Below are positions 41,333 to 49,651 of a DNA stretch of 64,000 nucleotides, piece by piece. The stretch is from NCBI RefSeq assembly GCF_035917455.1, contig NZ_CP109078.1, forward strand, positions 2,852,001 through 2,916,000, written 5' to 3'. The DNA comes from Micromonospora sp. NBC_01796 (GTDB taxonomy: Bacteria > Actinomycetota > Actinomycetes > Mycobacteriales > Micromonosporaceae). Within the stretch, counting starts at the first letter, position 1. Every line of letters begins with the position of its first letter. A program made the translations under genes and the position numbers. The notes beneath the pieces are model-generated. The model was not told the DNA's origin, searched no databases, and saw only the letters and a program-made list of their open reading frames with translations.

Positions 41333-42472
41333 TCACTCGGCGTTGCGGCGGGACGGTCGCCAGTCCCTGCGTCGCACCCTGGACCGGCTCGGGCGGACGG
41401 CCCGTTCGGCGAGTCCGGCCGTACCGGGTCGGCGGGGTTTTCCCGTCCTGCCGCCACGCCGCCCGCGACGGGCCGGCGACACCCAGCTCTCGTCCAGTGC
41501 GGACGGTGGCAGGCCGCCGTTGAGTACGTCGGCCATCAGCTGTGCCATCGAGTAACCGGGATCGTCGGCCAGTGCCCGCTCCACCGCCGCCGAGGCGAGT
41601 GCCCCGTTCCCGACCCGCCAGGCGGCGAAGGCGAGCAGCCCGCCCGGTGCCGCCGCGAGACCCGGCTCGGCCCGACGAAGTACGTCACTCCAGAGCGCCA
41701 CCTCCCAGTCCTGCGCCCCGATCCGCTCCCACGCGCGGTCGCGTACGTCGAGGTGGGTCAAGAGCAGGGTGAGCCAGGCGAGTTCGTCGTCGGGGAGGGT
41801 GCTCCCGGTCCGGTACCGGTCCTCGGCCAGCCGTACCGCCGCCATACCGGCCGTGCGGATGGCCGCCATCCCGGTCGGATCGCCGTCCGGGGCAGCGGAG
41901 AGCAGGTCGAGCAGCCGCTCCCGGGCGCGTACGGTGGCCCGGCTCATCGACTCGCGTGCCGCACCCTCGACCGGGGCGACCTGACCCGTCAGCGCGGCCC
42001 GGTCGGGGAGTGCCACGTGGCCGGCGAAGGTGGCGGCAGCGGCAACTGCACTGGTGGCCGGATCGAACGCGGTGCCCTCCGGCGGGCAGCACCTCGGTTC
42101 GTCGCACCGGTACGACCAGTAGCGGCCGTCGGTGACCCGGAGGGCGTCGAAAATCATCAGCCCGGCCCGCTGAACCGCCGCCTCCAACTCGTCCACGGCC
42201 GGGGTGACCCGCTGCGGCGGGCCGTACCCGATGATGGTGACCGCGTGGGCGCCCTGCCGGCGGATCACCGCGGCCAGGTATTCGGCGGCCTGACGCAGTT
42301 CGGGGCCGCCCGGGTCGGGCAGGTCACCACGGGCGACGAAGACGATCCGGGTGTCCCGCATGGCGAGCAGCACGAGGCTGTCGGCGGGATGGAACCCGAG
42401 CAGGTAGGGAACCGCAGAGATCAGATCGGCGGTCGAGCGTACGGTGAGCCGCGGTGGATCGGTCGAGGTCAT
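41333..42472 (-). CDS. DUF4192 domain protein
   Basis: A 379-residue soluble protein typical of DUF4192: LTVRSTADLISAVPYLLGFHPADSLVLLAMRD at the N-terminus, ELRQAAEYLAAVIRRQGAHAVTIIGYG, CDEPRCCPPEGTAFDP (a Cys-rich conserved patch near residue 125) and LALASAAVERALADDPGYSMAQLM-like helical C-terminal part. The last ~40 residues are Arg-rich and low complexity. The family is restricted to actinobacteria and its function is unknown. ATG 42472 gives the standard N-terminus. The tandem repeat 3' of this gene could act as a spacer or terminator. Confidence 0.87.
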   Translation of the reverse strand: MTSTDPPRLTVRSTADLISAVPYLLGFHPADSLVLLAMRDTRIVFVARGDLPDPGGPELRQAAEYLAAVIRRQGAHAVTIIGYGPPQRVTPAVDELEAAVQRAGLMIFDALRVTDGRYWSYRCDEPRCCPPEGTAFDPATSAVAAAATFAGHVALPDRAALTGQVAPVEGAARESMSRATVRARERLLDLLSAAPDGDPTGMAAIRTAGMAAVRLAEDRYRTGSTLPDDELAWLTLLLTHLDVRDRAWERIGAQDWEVALWSDVLRRAEPGLAAAPGGLLAFAAWRVGNGALASAAVERALADDPGYSMAQLMADVLNGGLPPSALDESWVSPARRGRRGGRTGKPRRPGTAGLAERAVRPSRSRVRRRDWRPSRRNAE

Positions 42473-42619
42473 GCCGGCAGCCTCGCGCGGGTGCCGGAGT
42501 GATCGGAAGACCCCGGTTCCGGGCTGTGGACGACACGCGGGTTATCCACAGGGACGTTCCGTAGTTCCCCTGCTCAACCCGGATGTTCGACCCGTGGCGG
42601 TCAACCTCCCGCCGGGCGG

Positions 42620-42625
42620 TACGTT
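42620..42625 (+). promoter_or_regulatory. Candidate -10 (TACGTT), leaderless
   Basis: TACGTT ends 6 bp before ATG 42632. Confidence 0.4.
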
Positions 42626-42631
42626 TCGCGG

Positions 42632-43522
42632 ATGGACCTGGTCTACCTCCGGGCGCACCCGCAGCACCTGCCCACCTTCCTGACCCACCAACGGATCAGG
42701 GAGACACCGGTCGCCGGTGGTGACATCTGCGATGCCCGGCGACTCACCCTCGACGACGGTAACTCGGTCTTCGCCAAGAGCTGGCCCGAGAGCCGCGCGA
42801 CGCCCGTACCCGATGGGTTCTTCGCCGCCGAGGCGGCCGGGCTGCGCTGGTTGCGGGCGGCCGGCGCGGTCCCGGTGCCCGAGGTGATCGCCGAGCTGCC
42901 GGACCTGCTCGCGCTGGAGTGGGTCGAGCCCGGACCGCCGACCCCGGCGGCGGCCACCCGGTTCGGCCGGGAACTGGCCGCCCTGCACCGGGCCGGTGCG
43001 CCCGCCTTCGGCGCCGAATGGAGCGGTTTCATCGGTGCGCTGCCGCAGTCGAACACCCCGTCGTCCGGGCCGTGGCCGACCTGGTTCGCCGAGCACCGGC
43101 TGGCGCCGTACCTGCGCCTGTCGGTCGACAACGGCGCCCTCGGACCGGCCGAGGTCGCGCTGGTCGAGCGGGTGATGAAAAACATCAACGGGTACGGCGG
43201 CGCCGAACCACCCGCCCGGATCCACGGTGACCTGTGGCCCGGCAACCTGCTCTGGGGTGCCGACGGGCGGGCCTGGCTGGTCGACCCGGCGGCGCACGGC
43301 GGGCACCGGGAAACCGACCTGGCCCAGCTCGCGCTCTTCGGCGGTGCCCCCGAACTCCCCCTGATCCTCGACGGTTACCAGGAGATCTGGCCGCTGTCCG
43401 ACGGTTGGCGGGAGCGGGTGCCGGTGCACCAACTGCACCTGCTGCTGGTCCACACCGCGCTGTTCGGTGCCGGTTACCGTACGGCGGTAAGCGCGGCGGC
43501 TGGCTCCGCGCTACATGGTTGA
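42632..43522 (+). CDS. Fructosamine kinase family protein
   Basis: A 296-residue kinase-fold protein. The catalytic loop HGDLWPGNLLWG (about 197-208) and the metal-binding Asp in WLVDPAAHGGHRETDLAQLAL (about 213-234) are the signature of fructosamine-3-kinase-like enzymes. These phosphorylate ketoamines so that glycated proteins or metabolites are repaired. The N-terminal lobe has GDICDARRLTLDDGNSVFAKSWP with the ATP-binding Lys. ATG 42632 is supported by TACGTT 6 bp upstream. The final codons lie immediately before the moaA promoter. Aminoglycoside phosphotransferase is a less likely alternative. Confidence 0.88.
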   Translation: MDLVYLRAHPQHLPTFLTHQRIRETPVAGGDICDARRLTLDDGNSVFAKSWPESRATPVPDGFFAAEAAGLRWLRAAGAVPVPEVIAELPDLLALEWVEPGPPTPAAATRFGRELAALHRAGAPAFGAEWSGFIGALPQSNTPSSGPWPTWFAEHRLAPYLRLSVDNGALGPAEVALVERVMKNINGYGGAEPPARIHGDLWPGNLLWGADGRAWLVDPAAHGGHRETDLAQLALFGGAPELPLILDGYQEIWPLSDGWRERVPVHQLHLLLVHTALFGAGYRTAVSAAAGSALHG

Positions 43523-43527
43523 CGGTA

Positions 43528-43533
43528 TACCGT
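43528..43533 (+). promoter_or_regulatory. Candidate -10 (TACCGT), leaderless
   Basis: TACCGT ends 6 bp before ATG 43540 of moaA, immediately after the kinase gene. Confidence 0.45.
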
Positions 43534-43539
43534 CGAACG

Positions 43540-44649
43540 ATGGGCATCCCGGTTATCCAATCGACCGCCGTCGGCCCGGCGACCGGATCCGGACCGGAGA
43601 CACCGACCGGACCGGAGACCTCGTCCGTACGGCCACCGCTGCGCACCCTCGTCGACCGGTACCAACGGGTCGCCACCGACCTGCGCGTCTCCCTGACCGA
43701 CCGGTGCAACCTGCGCTGCACCTACTGCATGCCGGAGGAGGGGCTGCCCTGGCTCCCGCAGAGCCGGCTGCTCACCGACGACGAGATCAGTCGACTGGTC
43801 CGGGTCGCGGTCCAGCTTCTCGGCGTGACCGAGGTCCGGTTCACCGGCGGTGAACCGCTGATCCGTCCCGGACTGCCCGCCATCGTCGCCGCCGCCGCCC
43901 GCCTGGAGCCACGGCCGACGCTGTCGCTGACCACGAACGGGATCGGGCTGGAACGGCTCGCCGACCCGTTGCGTACGGCCGGGTTGGACCGGGTGAACGT
44001 GTCGCTGGACACGATCGACGCCGAGCGGTTCCACGCCCTGACCCGGCGCAACCGGCTGCCGGACGTGGTGGCCGGGCTGGCCGCCGCAGCGACGGCCGGA
44101 CTGACCCCGGTGAAAATCAACTCGGTGCTGATGCGCGGCGTCAACGACCGGGACGCGCCCGCCCTGCTGCGCTTCGCCCTCGACCACGGCTACGAGCTGC
44201 GGTTCATCGAGCAGATGCCGTTGGACGCCCAGCACGGCTGGGACCGCTCGGAGATGGTGACCGCGGCAGAGATCCTGACCGCGCTGAAGGCCGAGTTCAC
44301 CCTGCTCCCCGATCCGGTCGAGCGGGGTGGGGCGCCGGCGGAGACCTGGCTGGTCGACGGGTTCACCGGGCTGGACGGGCGCCCGGCACGGGTCGGTGTC
44401 ATCGGCAGCGTGACCCGACCGTTCTGCGGCGACTGCGACCGGACCCGACTCACCGCCGACGGCCAGGTACGCGCCTGCCTCTTCGCCACCGAGGAGTCCG
44501 ACCTGCGCGAGGCCCTGCGGGGCGGGGCGGACGACGAGGAGATCGCCCGACGGTGGCGTACGGCCATGTGGGGCAAACGGGCCGGGCACGACATCGACGA
44601 CCCGTCCTTCCTCCAACCGGCCCGACCGATGTCCGCGATCGGAGGATGA
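43540..44649 (+). CDS. moaA: GTP 3',8-cyclase
   Basis: A 369-residue radical-SAM enzyme that starts molybdenum-cofactor synthesis by cyclising GTP. The N-terminal 4Fe-4S cluster motif CNLRCTYC has Cys56, Cys60 and Cys63. The C-terminal cluster is formed by CGDCDRTRL (Cys296, Cys299) and RACLF (Cys313). The protein ends in GG, needed for activity. ATG 43540 is supported by a leaderless TACCGT and gives a normal length; a longer frame overlaps the upstream kinase gene. The stop overlaps an ATG, and moaD follows at once. Confidence 0.96.
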   Translation: MGIPVIQSTAVGPATGSGPETPTGPETSSVRPPLRTLVDRYQRVATDLRVSLTDRCNLRCTYCMPEEGLPWLPQSRLLTDDEISRLVRVAVQLLGVTEVRFTGGEPLIRPGLPAIVAAAARLEPRPTLSLTTNGIGLERLADPLRTAGLDRVNVSLDTIDAERFHALTRRNRLPDVVAGLAAAATAGLTPVKINSVLMRGVNDRDAPALLRFALDHGYELRFIEQMPLDAQHGWDRSEMVTAAEILTALKAEFTLLPDPVERGGAPAETWLVDGFTGLDGRPARVGVIGSVTRPFCGDCDRTRLTADGQVRACLFATEESDLREALRGGADDEEIARRWRTAMWGKRAGHDIDDPSFLQPARPMSAIGG

Positions 44650-44651
44650 CC

Positions 44652-44918
44652 ATGACGACTTCCGAGATCTCCCCGACCATCACGGTTCGCTACTTCGCGG
44701 CGGCACGGGCGGCGGCCGGAGTCAGCGAGGAGCCCGCCCCGGGCGGGCTCACCCTCGACGCCCTGGCCGACACGCTGGGCATCCGGCACGGCGAGCGGCT
44801 GGCGAGCGTACTGAAGGTGGCCAGCTTCCTGGTCGACGGTGTGGTCCAACGCGACCGGGAGCAGCCGCTGCCGGCGACCGGCACGGTCGACGTACTGCCG
44901 CCGTTCGCGGGCGGCTGA
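44652..44918 (+). CDS. moaD: MoaD/ThiS-family sulfur carrier
   Basis: An 88-residue ubiquitin-fold protein, predicted small subunit of molybdopterin synthase. ITVRYFAAARAAAGVSEEP is the MoaD N-terminus and it ends PPFAGG, with the terminal Gly-Gly that is adenylated and thiocarboxylated. ATG 44652 is preferred because GGAGG lies 6 nt upstream; ATG 44646 overlaps the moaA stop (ATGA) but is right next to that GGAGG. Its catalytic partner MoaE is encoded 14 kb away at 59304. No MoeB/MoeZ activating enzyme gene is in the window. Confidence 0.9.
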   Translation: MTTSEISPTITVRYFAAARAAAGVSEEPAPGGLTLDALADTLGIRHGERLASVLKVASFLVDGVVQRDREQPLPATGTVDVLPPFAGG

Positions 44919-44995
44919 GGGTCCTCCCCCGCGTCGGTGCCCGCCGTCACTCGTTCGTCAGCACGTGGGGGGCGGGCTACGGGAGGTGACGGTGG

Positions 44996-46198
44996 GTGAT
45001 GGCGACTGACCGCGCCGCCGACCTTGTACGGGAGCCGGACGAGCCGCAACGCGCCACGTTCATCGAACTCCTCTTCGACGTGGTGTTCGCGTTCGCGCTG
45101 ACCCGGGTGTCCCAGCAACTGTTGGACAGCATCGACGCGGGTCGCCGGATCGAGTGGCTCCCCGTCGCCGAGACCCTGGTGCTGTCGCTGGCGGTATGGA
45201 ACGTCTGGGTCTTCACCTGCTGGATCACCAGCAGGTTCAACCGGCTCTCCGCGACGATTCACGTCACCATCTCCGCGCTGATCCTCGGCAGCCTGCTGAT
45301 GGCGGTCGGCCTGCCCGGGGCGTTCGACGACCGGGGCCTGTTGTTCGCCGGGGCGTACGTGGGGTCGCAGCTCGGTCGGCCGCTGATCATTATCCTCGCG
45401 CTGGGTAACCATCCGAGGCGGCGCAACCAGGTCCGGATCCTGTGCTGGGCGGTCGGATCCGGGGTGTTCTGGATCGTCGGGGCGCTGCTACCGGCTCCGT
45501 TCCGGCTGCTCCTCTGGACGGTCGGCATCGGAATCGACTTCCTGGGCGTCCTGCTCGGCTGGCCGGTGCCGGGGCTCGGTCGTGAGCACAACGCCTGGTG
45601 GCGATTTGCCGGCGAACACCTCGCCGAGCGGTACCAGCAGTTCTTCATCCTGGCGCTCGGCGAGTCGATCCTGTTCACCGGGCTGACGTACGGCGACGGC
45701 CAGCTCACCTTCGGCCGTACGCTCGCGTTCCTGTTCGCACTCGGCAGCACCCTGCTGCTCTGGCACATCTACTTCTACCAGGCAGGAAAGGCCCTGCCCG
45801 ACGCGATGGGCCGGGCCGACCACCCCGGTCGACTCGGCCGATCGTCCAACTTCACCCAGTACGCGCTCGTGGCCGCCGTGCTCGTCACCGCGGTTGCCAA
45901 CGAGCTGGCCATCAACGACCCGTTCGGTGATCCCCGCCTCGCCTTTGTCGCCGTCACCCTGGGTGGACCGGCGGTCTTCCTGGCCGCACGGCTGCGCTTC
46001 GAGTGGGAGGTGTTCGGGCAGCGCAGTCTCGCCCTGGTCATCGGACCGGTGCTGCTCTGTGCGCTGATCCCGGTGATGCTCCACCCGCCGAAACTGGTCG
46101 CGAGCATCGTCGCCGCCGGGGTCCTGGCCTCGGTGGCCGCCGTCGAACTGGTACGCCGCAAGCGGGCCGGCCGCGCCGAACCGGCCCCACCGTTCTAG
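44996..46198 (+). CDS. Low temperature requirement protein A (LtrA family)
   Basis: A 400-residue polytopic membrane protein of the LtrA family. The N-terminal signature EPQRATFIELLFDVVFAFALTRVSQQL is complete, and further conserved parts are EHLAERYQQFFILALGESI and LLLWHIYFYQAGKALPDAM. The family is found in many bacteria; one Listeria member is needed for growth at low temperature, but its molecular function is unknown. GTG 44996 (9 nt after GGAGG) or ATG 44999 is the start. It converges on the zinc-ribbon gene at 46224 with a 25-bp gap. Confidence 0.88.
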   Translation: MMATDRAADLVREPDEPQRATFIELLFDVVFAFALTRVSQQLLDSIDAGRRIEWLPVAETLVLSLAVWNVWVFTCWITSRFNRLSATIHVTISALILGSLLMAVGLPGAFDDRGLLFAGAYVGSQLGRPLIIILALGNHPRRRNQVRILCWAVGSGVFWIVGALLPAPFRLLLWTVGIGIDFLGVLLGWPVPGLGREHNAWWRFAGEHLAERYQQFFILALGESILFTGLTYGDGQLTFGRTLAFLFALGSTLLLWHIYFYQAGKALPDAMGRADHPGRLGRSSNFTQYALVAAVLVTAVANELAINDPFGDPRLAFVAVTLGGPAVFLAARLRFEWEVFGQRSLALVIGPVLLCALIPVMLHPPKLVASIVAAGVLASVAAVELVRRKRAGRAEPAPPF

Positions 46199-46223
46199 CC
46201 GCGACGGGACCGCCCGGTACGGA

Positions 46224-48209
46224 TCAGCGCGGCTCGTCCCGTGCGGGCAGTCCGAGCGCGGCGGCTGCGGCGGACAGGGTCGGCGCCTTTGCCAACACCC
46301 GGTCGACGCCGTATTCGTGCAGGTGGACGGTGCAGCCAGCGCGATCGAAGCGTACGGTGACCGGCTTGCCGGGGTGGTGCTGCCCGAGCTGCGCGATGAG
46401 CCGGTCGGGGTGCTCGACCAGGCATGGTTGCGGCGTCTGGGGCACGGGGATCGGCTGGTGCGGGTCGGCGGGCACGGTCGCGGCGAGGGCCACTTCGAGG
46501 TACGTCACACAGTCGGCGACCGCCGCCGGCAGGCTCCGGTGCAGGGGCAGGTCGGTGAGCGGGGCGGCCGGGTCCGCAGCGGTGATCTGCACGTCCCAGC
46601 TTTCGCCGTGCACCCGCAGGGGGTCCCCGGCGTGCGATCGGTGGTCCTGCACGGTGATCGCGATGGCCAGGTGCAGTCCGAGGGCGATCCCGGTCAGCTC
46701 GGCCAGTGGTGGTGCGTCCGGCGGCCGGGCCGACAGCAGTAGCCGGCCGCCGGGGCGTCCTCGGGTGGCGCGGGCGATCTGTTCGGCGAGCGGGTCGTCG
46801 CCGGGTTGGTGCACGGTGACGATGCCGTCGCGAAGATCCTGGCTGAGCTGGTGACCGCCGTCGAGTTCGGTGAGGTCGTCCGGCCGCTGGTCGAAGCGAC
46901 CGGCCAGCCGGGCCAGCCGGTGCCGCTCGGGGGGTTGGACAACGGGTTTCCCGCCGGGCTGGGTGGCGACCTGCGGCGCGTCCACGGGCTGACGGGACCA
47001 GTTCGCGTGGGTCACCCGGTCGCCGAGGTCGGTGACGGTGACGACCGCCCCGTGGTAGACCCGACGGCTGTCGCGGCAGGTGTGGCAGGCACGGAGGCTG
47101 CTGCCCGGGTCGCAGTCGGGGCAGTCGTGGTACGGGATCGGCTCACCGAGCCAGTTCGGCGCGGGCGGTTCCCAGGCACGTACGAGTTCGGTGGTGATCT
47201 GGCGGCTCACCTGCCCGGTCGGTTGCTCGGTGAGGGTCTCGACGACGCGGCTGGGGCGCAGGGTGGTGTGCCACCACCGGCCGTTACGCCAGATCGCCTG
47301 CGCACCGGGCCAGCCCTCACAGTCCCGGATCATCCGCCGCTCGACCTGGTCGAGGTCGACGGGGTCGGGAAGGTCGGGTGGGGCGGCACCGGCCCGGAGG
47401 TAGTGCGCGGGGGCATCGTGGCCGCGCAGGTCGAACCCGTCGAAGACGTCAGCGATCGAGGCGGTGCCGTACCTGCTGGTAAGGGCGGTGGGCAGGTCGT
47501 CGGCGCGTACCCGAGGGGTGGCCGGGACGCCCCCGCCGGGCGTCTCGTAGCGGATGTCCCAGGTCGGTACACCGTTCCCCGGATTTCGCGCCTCGATGAC
47601 CAGGTCGAGAAAGAGTATGTCCGCGAGGCGGCAGAGCTGGGCGAGTCGACCGTTTGGGTCGGGGGTCGGCGCGGCGATGCTACGGCCGTGGAAGACCCGC
47701 CACGGGTTGTGTGAACAGTCGGCGAGGGCTGCCGCGACCAGCGCGTCACGCCGCTCGGCGGGCAGGTCGGGGCGCCACTCGCGGGGTAGCGCGACGTACT
47801 CGTGGCCGAGCGGGCGCCACCCGGTGGAGATGTCGGAGAGCGCGGTCGCGCCGACAACGGCGGCGAGTTCGGATATCAGCGGGGTGAGCGGCAGCTCCCA
47901 ACGCTTGTCCGCCGCCTGTCGTGGCTCGATTCCGCCGGCCGTGACATTGGCCGACGCGACCGCGCCGGTATCGGCGTTGACCACGGTGAGCACGAGCTGC
48001 GACCGGCGTTCGCCGCGCTGGCCACACTCGCGACAGGGGCGGGCGACGGCGCCGTCGCCCCGGCAGAGCAGGCAATCCCGGTACGGCTGACCGCCCGACC
48101 GCTGTTCGTCGACGAGGAACCGGTCACCGCCCCAGGTGCACTGGCAGGGGTCGAGGGTGAAGGTCAGCCCGACGCAGGCGGAGCAGGCGGCGACCGTCCC
48201 GCCGCTCAT
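46224..48209 (-). CDS. Large zinc-ribbon protein of unknown function
   Basis: A 661-residue soluble protein that I cannot assign to a known family. It has three cysteine clusters: CSACVG...CQCTW at the N-terminus (about 9-24), CLLCRGDG...CRECGQRG at about 48-65, which resembles the DnaJ CxxCxGxG zinc finger, and CPDCDPG...CHTCRDSRRV at about 368-386. Between them are aromatic-rich segments (DCSHNPWRVFHGRS, DCEGWPGAQAIWRNGRWWH). The C-terminal third is Asp/Leu/His-rich with no catalytic motif. ATG 48209 overlaps the stop of the 86-residue gene by 4 bp, so it is the last gene of a coupled operon. The GntR regulator at 49180 is divergent. Confidence 0.75.
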   Translation of the reverse strand: MSGGTVAACSACVGLTFTLDPCQCTWGGDRFLVDEQRSGGQPYRDCLLCRGDGAVARPCRECGQRGERRSQLVLTVVNADTGAVASANVTAGGIEPRQAADKRWELPLTPLISELAAVVGATALSDISTGWRPLGHEYVALPREWRPDLPAERRDALVAAALADCSHNPWRVFHGRSIAAPTPDPNGRLAQLCRLADILFLDLVIEARNPGNGVPTWDIRYETPGGGVPATPRVRADDLPTALTSRYGTASIADVFDGFDLRGHDAPAHYLRAGAAPPDLPDPVDLDQVERRMIRDCEGWPGAQAIWRNGRWWHTTLRPSRVVETLTEQPTGQVSRQITTELVRAWEPPAPNWLGEPIPYHDCPDCDPGSSLRACHTCRDSRRVYHGAVVTVTDLGDRVTHANWSRQPVDAPQVATQPGGKPVVQPPERHRLARLAGRFDQRPDDLTELDGGHQLSQDLRDGIVTVHQPGDDPLAEQIARATRGRPGGRLLLSARPPDAPPLAELTGIALGLHLAIAITVQDHRSHAGDPLRVHGESWDVQITAADPAAPLTDLPLHRSLPAAVADCVTYLEVALAATVPADPHQPIPVPQTPQPCLVEHPDRLIAQLGQHHPGKPVTVRFDRAGCTVHLHEYGVDRVLAKAPTLSAAAAALGLPARDEPR

Positions 48210-48466
48210 CGCGGCACCCGTGGGGCGCAGGGTGTTTCGTGCTCGGCCCTGAGCACGCACCGCCGGCCGTCGTCCAGCAACCGATCACAGAACACCCGAT
48301 GATGTACGCCCTGGTTGTCCTCCTCCGACACGGTGGTTTCCCGGGCGTCGACGGCGAGGAAGGACAGCGAACGAGCGGCGGTGCGGGCCAGAATGCGGGC
48401 GCGGGGCAGGTCGGGTGCGGAGATCGGCAGGTGGATGACGTACCTGGTCGGTTCGTCGGCGGTCAC
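48206..48466 (-). CDS. Small Cys-containing hypothetical protein
   Basis: An 86-residue protein of unknown function. The N-terminal half looks like one alpha/beta unit (TRYVIHLPISAPDLPRARILARTAARSLSFLAV); the C-terminal half has VFCDRLLDDGRRCVLRAEHETPC, a Cys/His cluster (CxxxxxxxxCxxxxxHxxxC) that could bind zinc. GTG 48466 overlaps the upstream stop by 4 bp (GTGA), and its own stop overlaps the ATG of the large zinc-ribbon gene by 4 bp. These overlaps show that all three genes are translated together. No family is recognised. Confidence 0.72.
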   Translation of the reverse strand: MTADEPTRYVIHLPISAPDLPRARILARTAARSLSFLAVDARETTVSEEDNQGVHHRVFCDRLLDDGRRCVLRAEHETPCAPRVPR

Positions 48467-48785
48467 CGCCGGCGGGCCAGTTCGCGCATGCTCGGCACCT
48501 GGTTGGACTGCCAGCGGCGCAGCGCGTCCTTGACCCGCGCCGTCTCCTCCCGGCTGCGGGCAAGCTCGGCGTAGACGCTGCCGAGGTCGTCGGCGACCCG
48601 GTCCAGGAAGGTGGCCACCTCATCGGGGTCCAGCCACGCCAGCTTGTCGCGAACTGCCGGCGCCGCACCTGCCAGGGCCGGATCGGGAGGTACGACGTGG
48701 AGCGGTATTCACCGCCCGCCGAGTGCCGTGGCTGGGGCTTGGGCTCTTCCGATCTCGTCAGGATGCGCCGAAGGAGTCGTCGCAC
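48463..48785 (-). CDS. Small helical protein with apparent frameshift
   Basis: First gene of the zinc-ribbon operon, apparently broken. A GTG at 48785 with GAGAGGAG 7 nt upstream starts MRRLLRRILTRSEEPKPQ in one frame. From about 48708 the likely coding signal moves to another frame, reading HVVPPDPALAGAAPAVRDK, then LAWLDPDEVATFLDRVADD and LGSVYAELARSREETARVK to the stop at 48463. That second part is a plausible coiled coil and its stop overlaps the next GTG by 4 bp. It has no start of its own other than GTG 48618, which would give 51 residues. A one-base indel, real or from sequencing, near 48705-48712 is the simplest explanation. Confidence 0.5.
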
Positions 48786-49179
48786 GTCAAGGCTCCTCTC
48801 ACTGGGGTGTCTCGGGTTCCGGTGGAAGAGGTGGCCCCGCCGTTTCGGGTCCGGCGGGACCACCCCACCCCGCCGCCGCAGCCCTGATCGGCGGTACAGC
48901 AGCGGGGTTGCTGTTGGGAACACGGGGCGGAACCGGCCGTTGGTGGACGGAGGGACGCCCACCAACGCCCGTCCCGGTGCTCCAGCGGATGCCCTGACCT
49001 GCGAAGGCGCCAACCGACCGCAAAGTCCCCGCAACCCGCCGTCCGCGACGTTAGCCGTCAGATTTCACCTATGTCAAGGTTCTCAGGTTAGCCAAAGTTG
49101 CCAATGCTGGTACCTGCGTTGCCTACGTCGAGCTTCACGATCAATACTGGGATGGCCAACCGACCCCAAGGGGCAAGCT
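48786..49179. promoter_or_regulatory. Divergent intergenic region of the GntR/zinc-ribbon locus
   Basis: About 390 bp between the divergent genes. The half near 49180 is AT-richer than the surroundings and has repeated short words (GTTAGCC at 49051 and 49088, AAGTTGCC, TCAAGGTTCTCAGG), as expected for a promoter and operator zone. The other half is GC-rich. I see no supported gene here. Confidence 0.4.
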
Positions 49180-49407
49180 GTGCCTATCCCGCCAACCATG
49201 GACGAGCTGATCGAGGACCTCGTGAGGCGCATCGAGCAGGGCGTCTTCCCACCCGGCACCAAGATCCCCTCCGGCCGCGAACTGGCCGATCACTACGACG
49301 TTTCCCCGTCGACCATCGCTCGCGCCATCGCCACCCTGCGGCAACGTGGAGTGCTGGTAGGCCGACCGGGTCGCGGGGTGTTCGTCGCCGAAAGGCAGCG
49401 GCGTTAG
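49180..49407 (+). CDS. Minimal GntR-family winged-helix regulator
   Basis: A 75-residue protein consisting only of a GntR-type winged helix: MDELIEDLVRRIEQGVFPPG, KIPSGRELADHYDVSPSTIA and RAIATLRQRGVLVGRPGRGV followed by FVAERQRR. There is no effector domain, so it either binds DNA without a ligand or needs a partner. GTG 49180 is chosen because AAGGGG lies 6 nt upstream; ATG 49198 is the alternative. It diverges from the zinc-ribbon operon and likely regulates it. Small GntR proteins of this kind occur on actinobacterial integrative elements and in chromosomal islands. Confidence 0.82.
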   Translation: MPIPPTMDELIEDLVRRIEQGVFPPGTKIPSGRELADHYDVSPSTIARAIATLRQRGVLVGRPGRGVFVAERQRR

Positions 49408-49435
49408 CGGGTGCGGCTCAGTTTCCGTTCGGGAC

Positions 49436-49475
49436 GTACACCATCTTTGATGTGAATACATCGAAGATGGTGTAC
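49436..49475. repeat. 40-bp palindrome after GntR gene
   Basis: Arms GTACACCATCTTTGATGT (49436-49453) and ACATCGAAGATGGTGTAC (49458-49475) match at 17 of 18 positions around a 4-nt loop. Outer TCGGGACGTA (49429-49438) and TACGTCCCGG form a further nested inverted pair. It may be a terminator for the GntR gene or a protein-binding site. The rest of 49408-49651 shows nothing else. Confidence 0.7.
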
Positions 49476-49651
49476 GAGATTGCCGCGTTATACGTCCCGG
49501 ACGGAGAGACAGCGGGCGTCAGCCTTCCTGGCTCGCGACGCGCCACCAACGGCATCGCACGACATCCGCCGATCACATCGCCCGGCACCCTGCTGGTCTG
49601 CCGGCGAGAAATCACACTCGCGCGTGGCGACACGCGCCCGCGCGACGGCCC

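Noticed and set aside
48799-49023. 74-codon Pro/Gly-rich open frame on the minus strand before the zinc-ribbon operon
   Set aside because: Third codon positions are not GC-biased as in real genes here, and the composition is low-complexity. Position alone is not enough.
48285-49034. Long Arg-rich minus-strand frame covering two genes of the zinc-ribbon operon
   Set aside because: It overlaps a coupled real gene by 180 bp and its translation is typical of a shadow frame. Only its GTG at 48785 was used.
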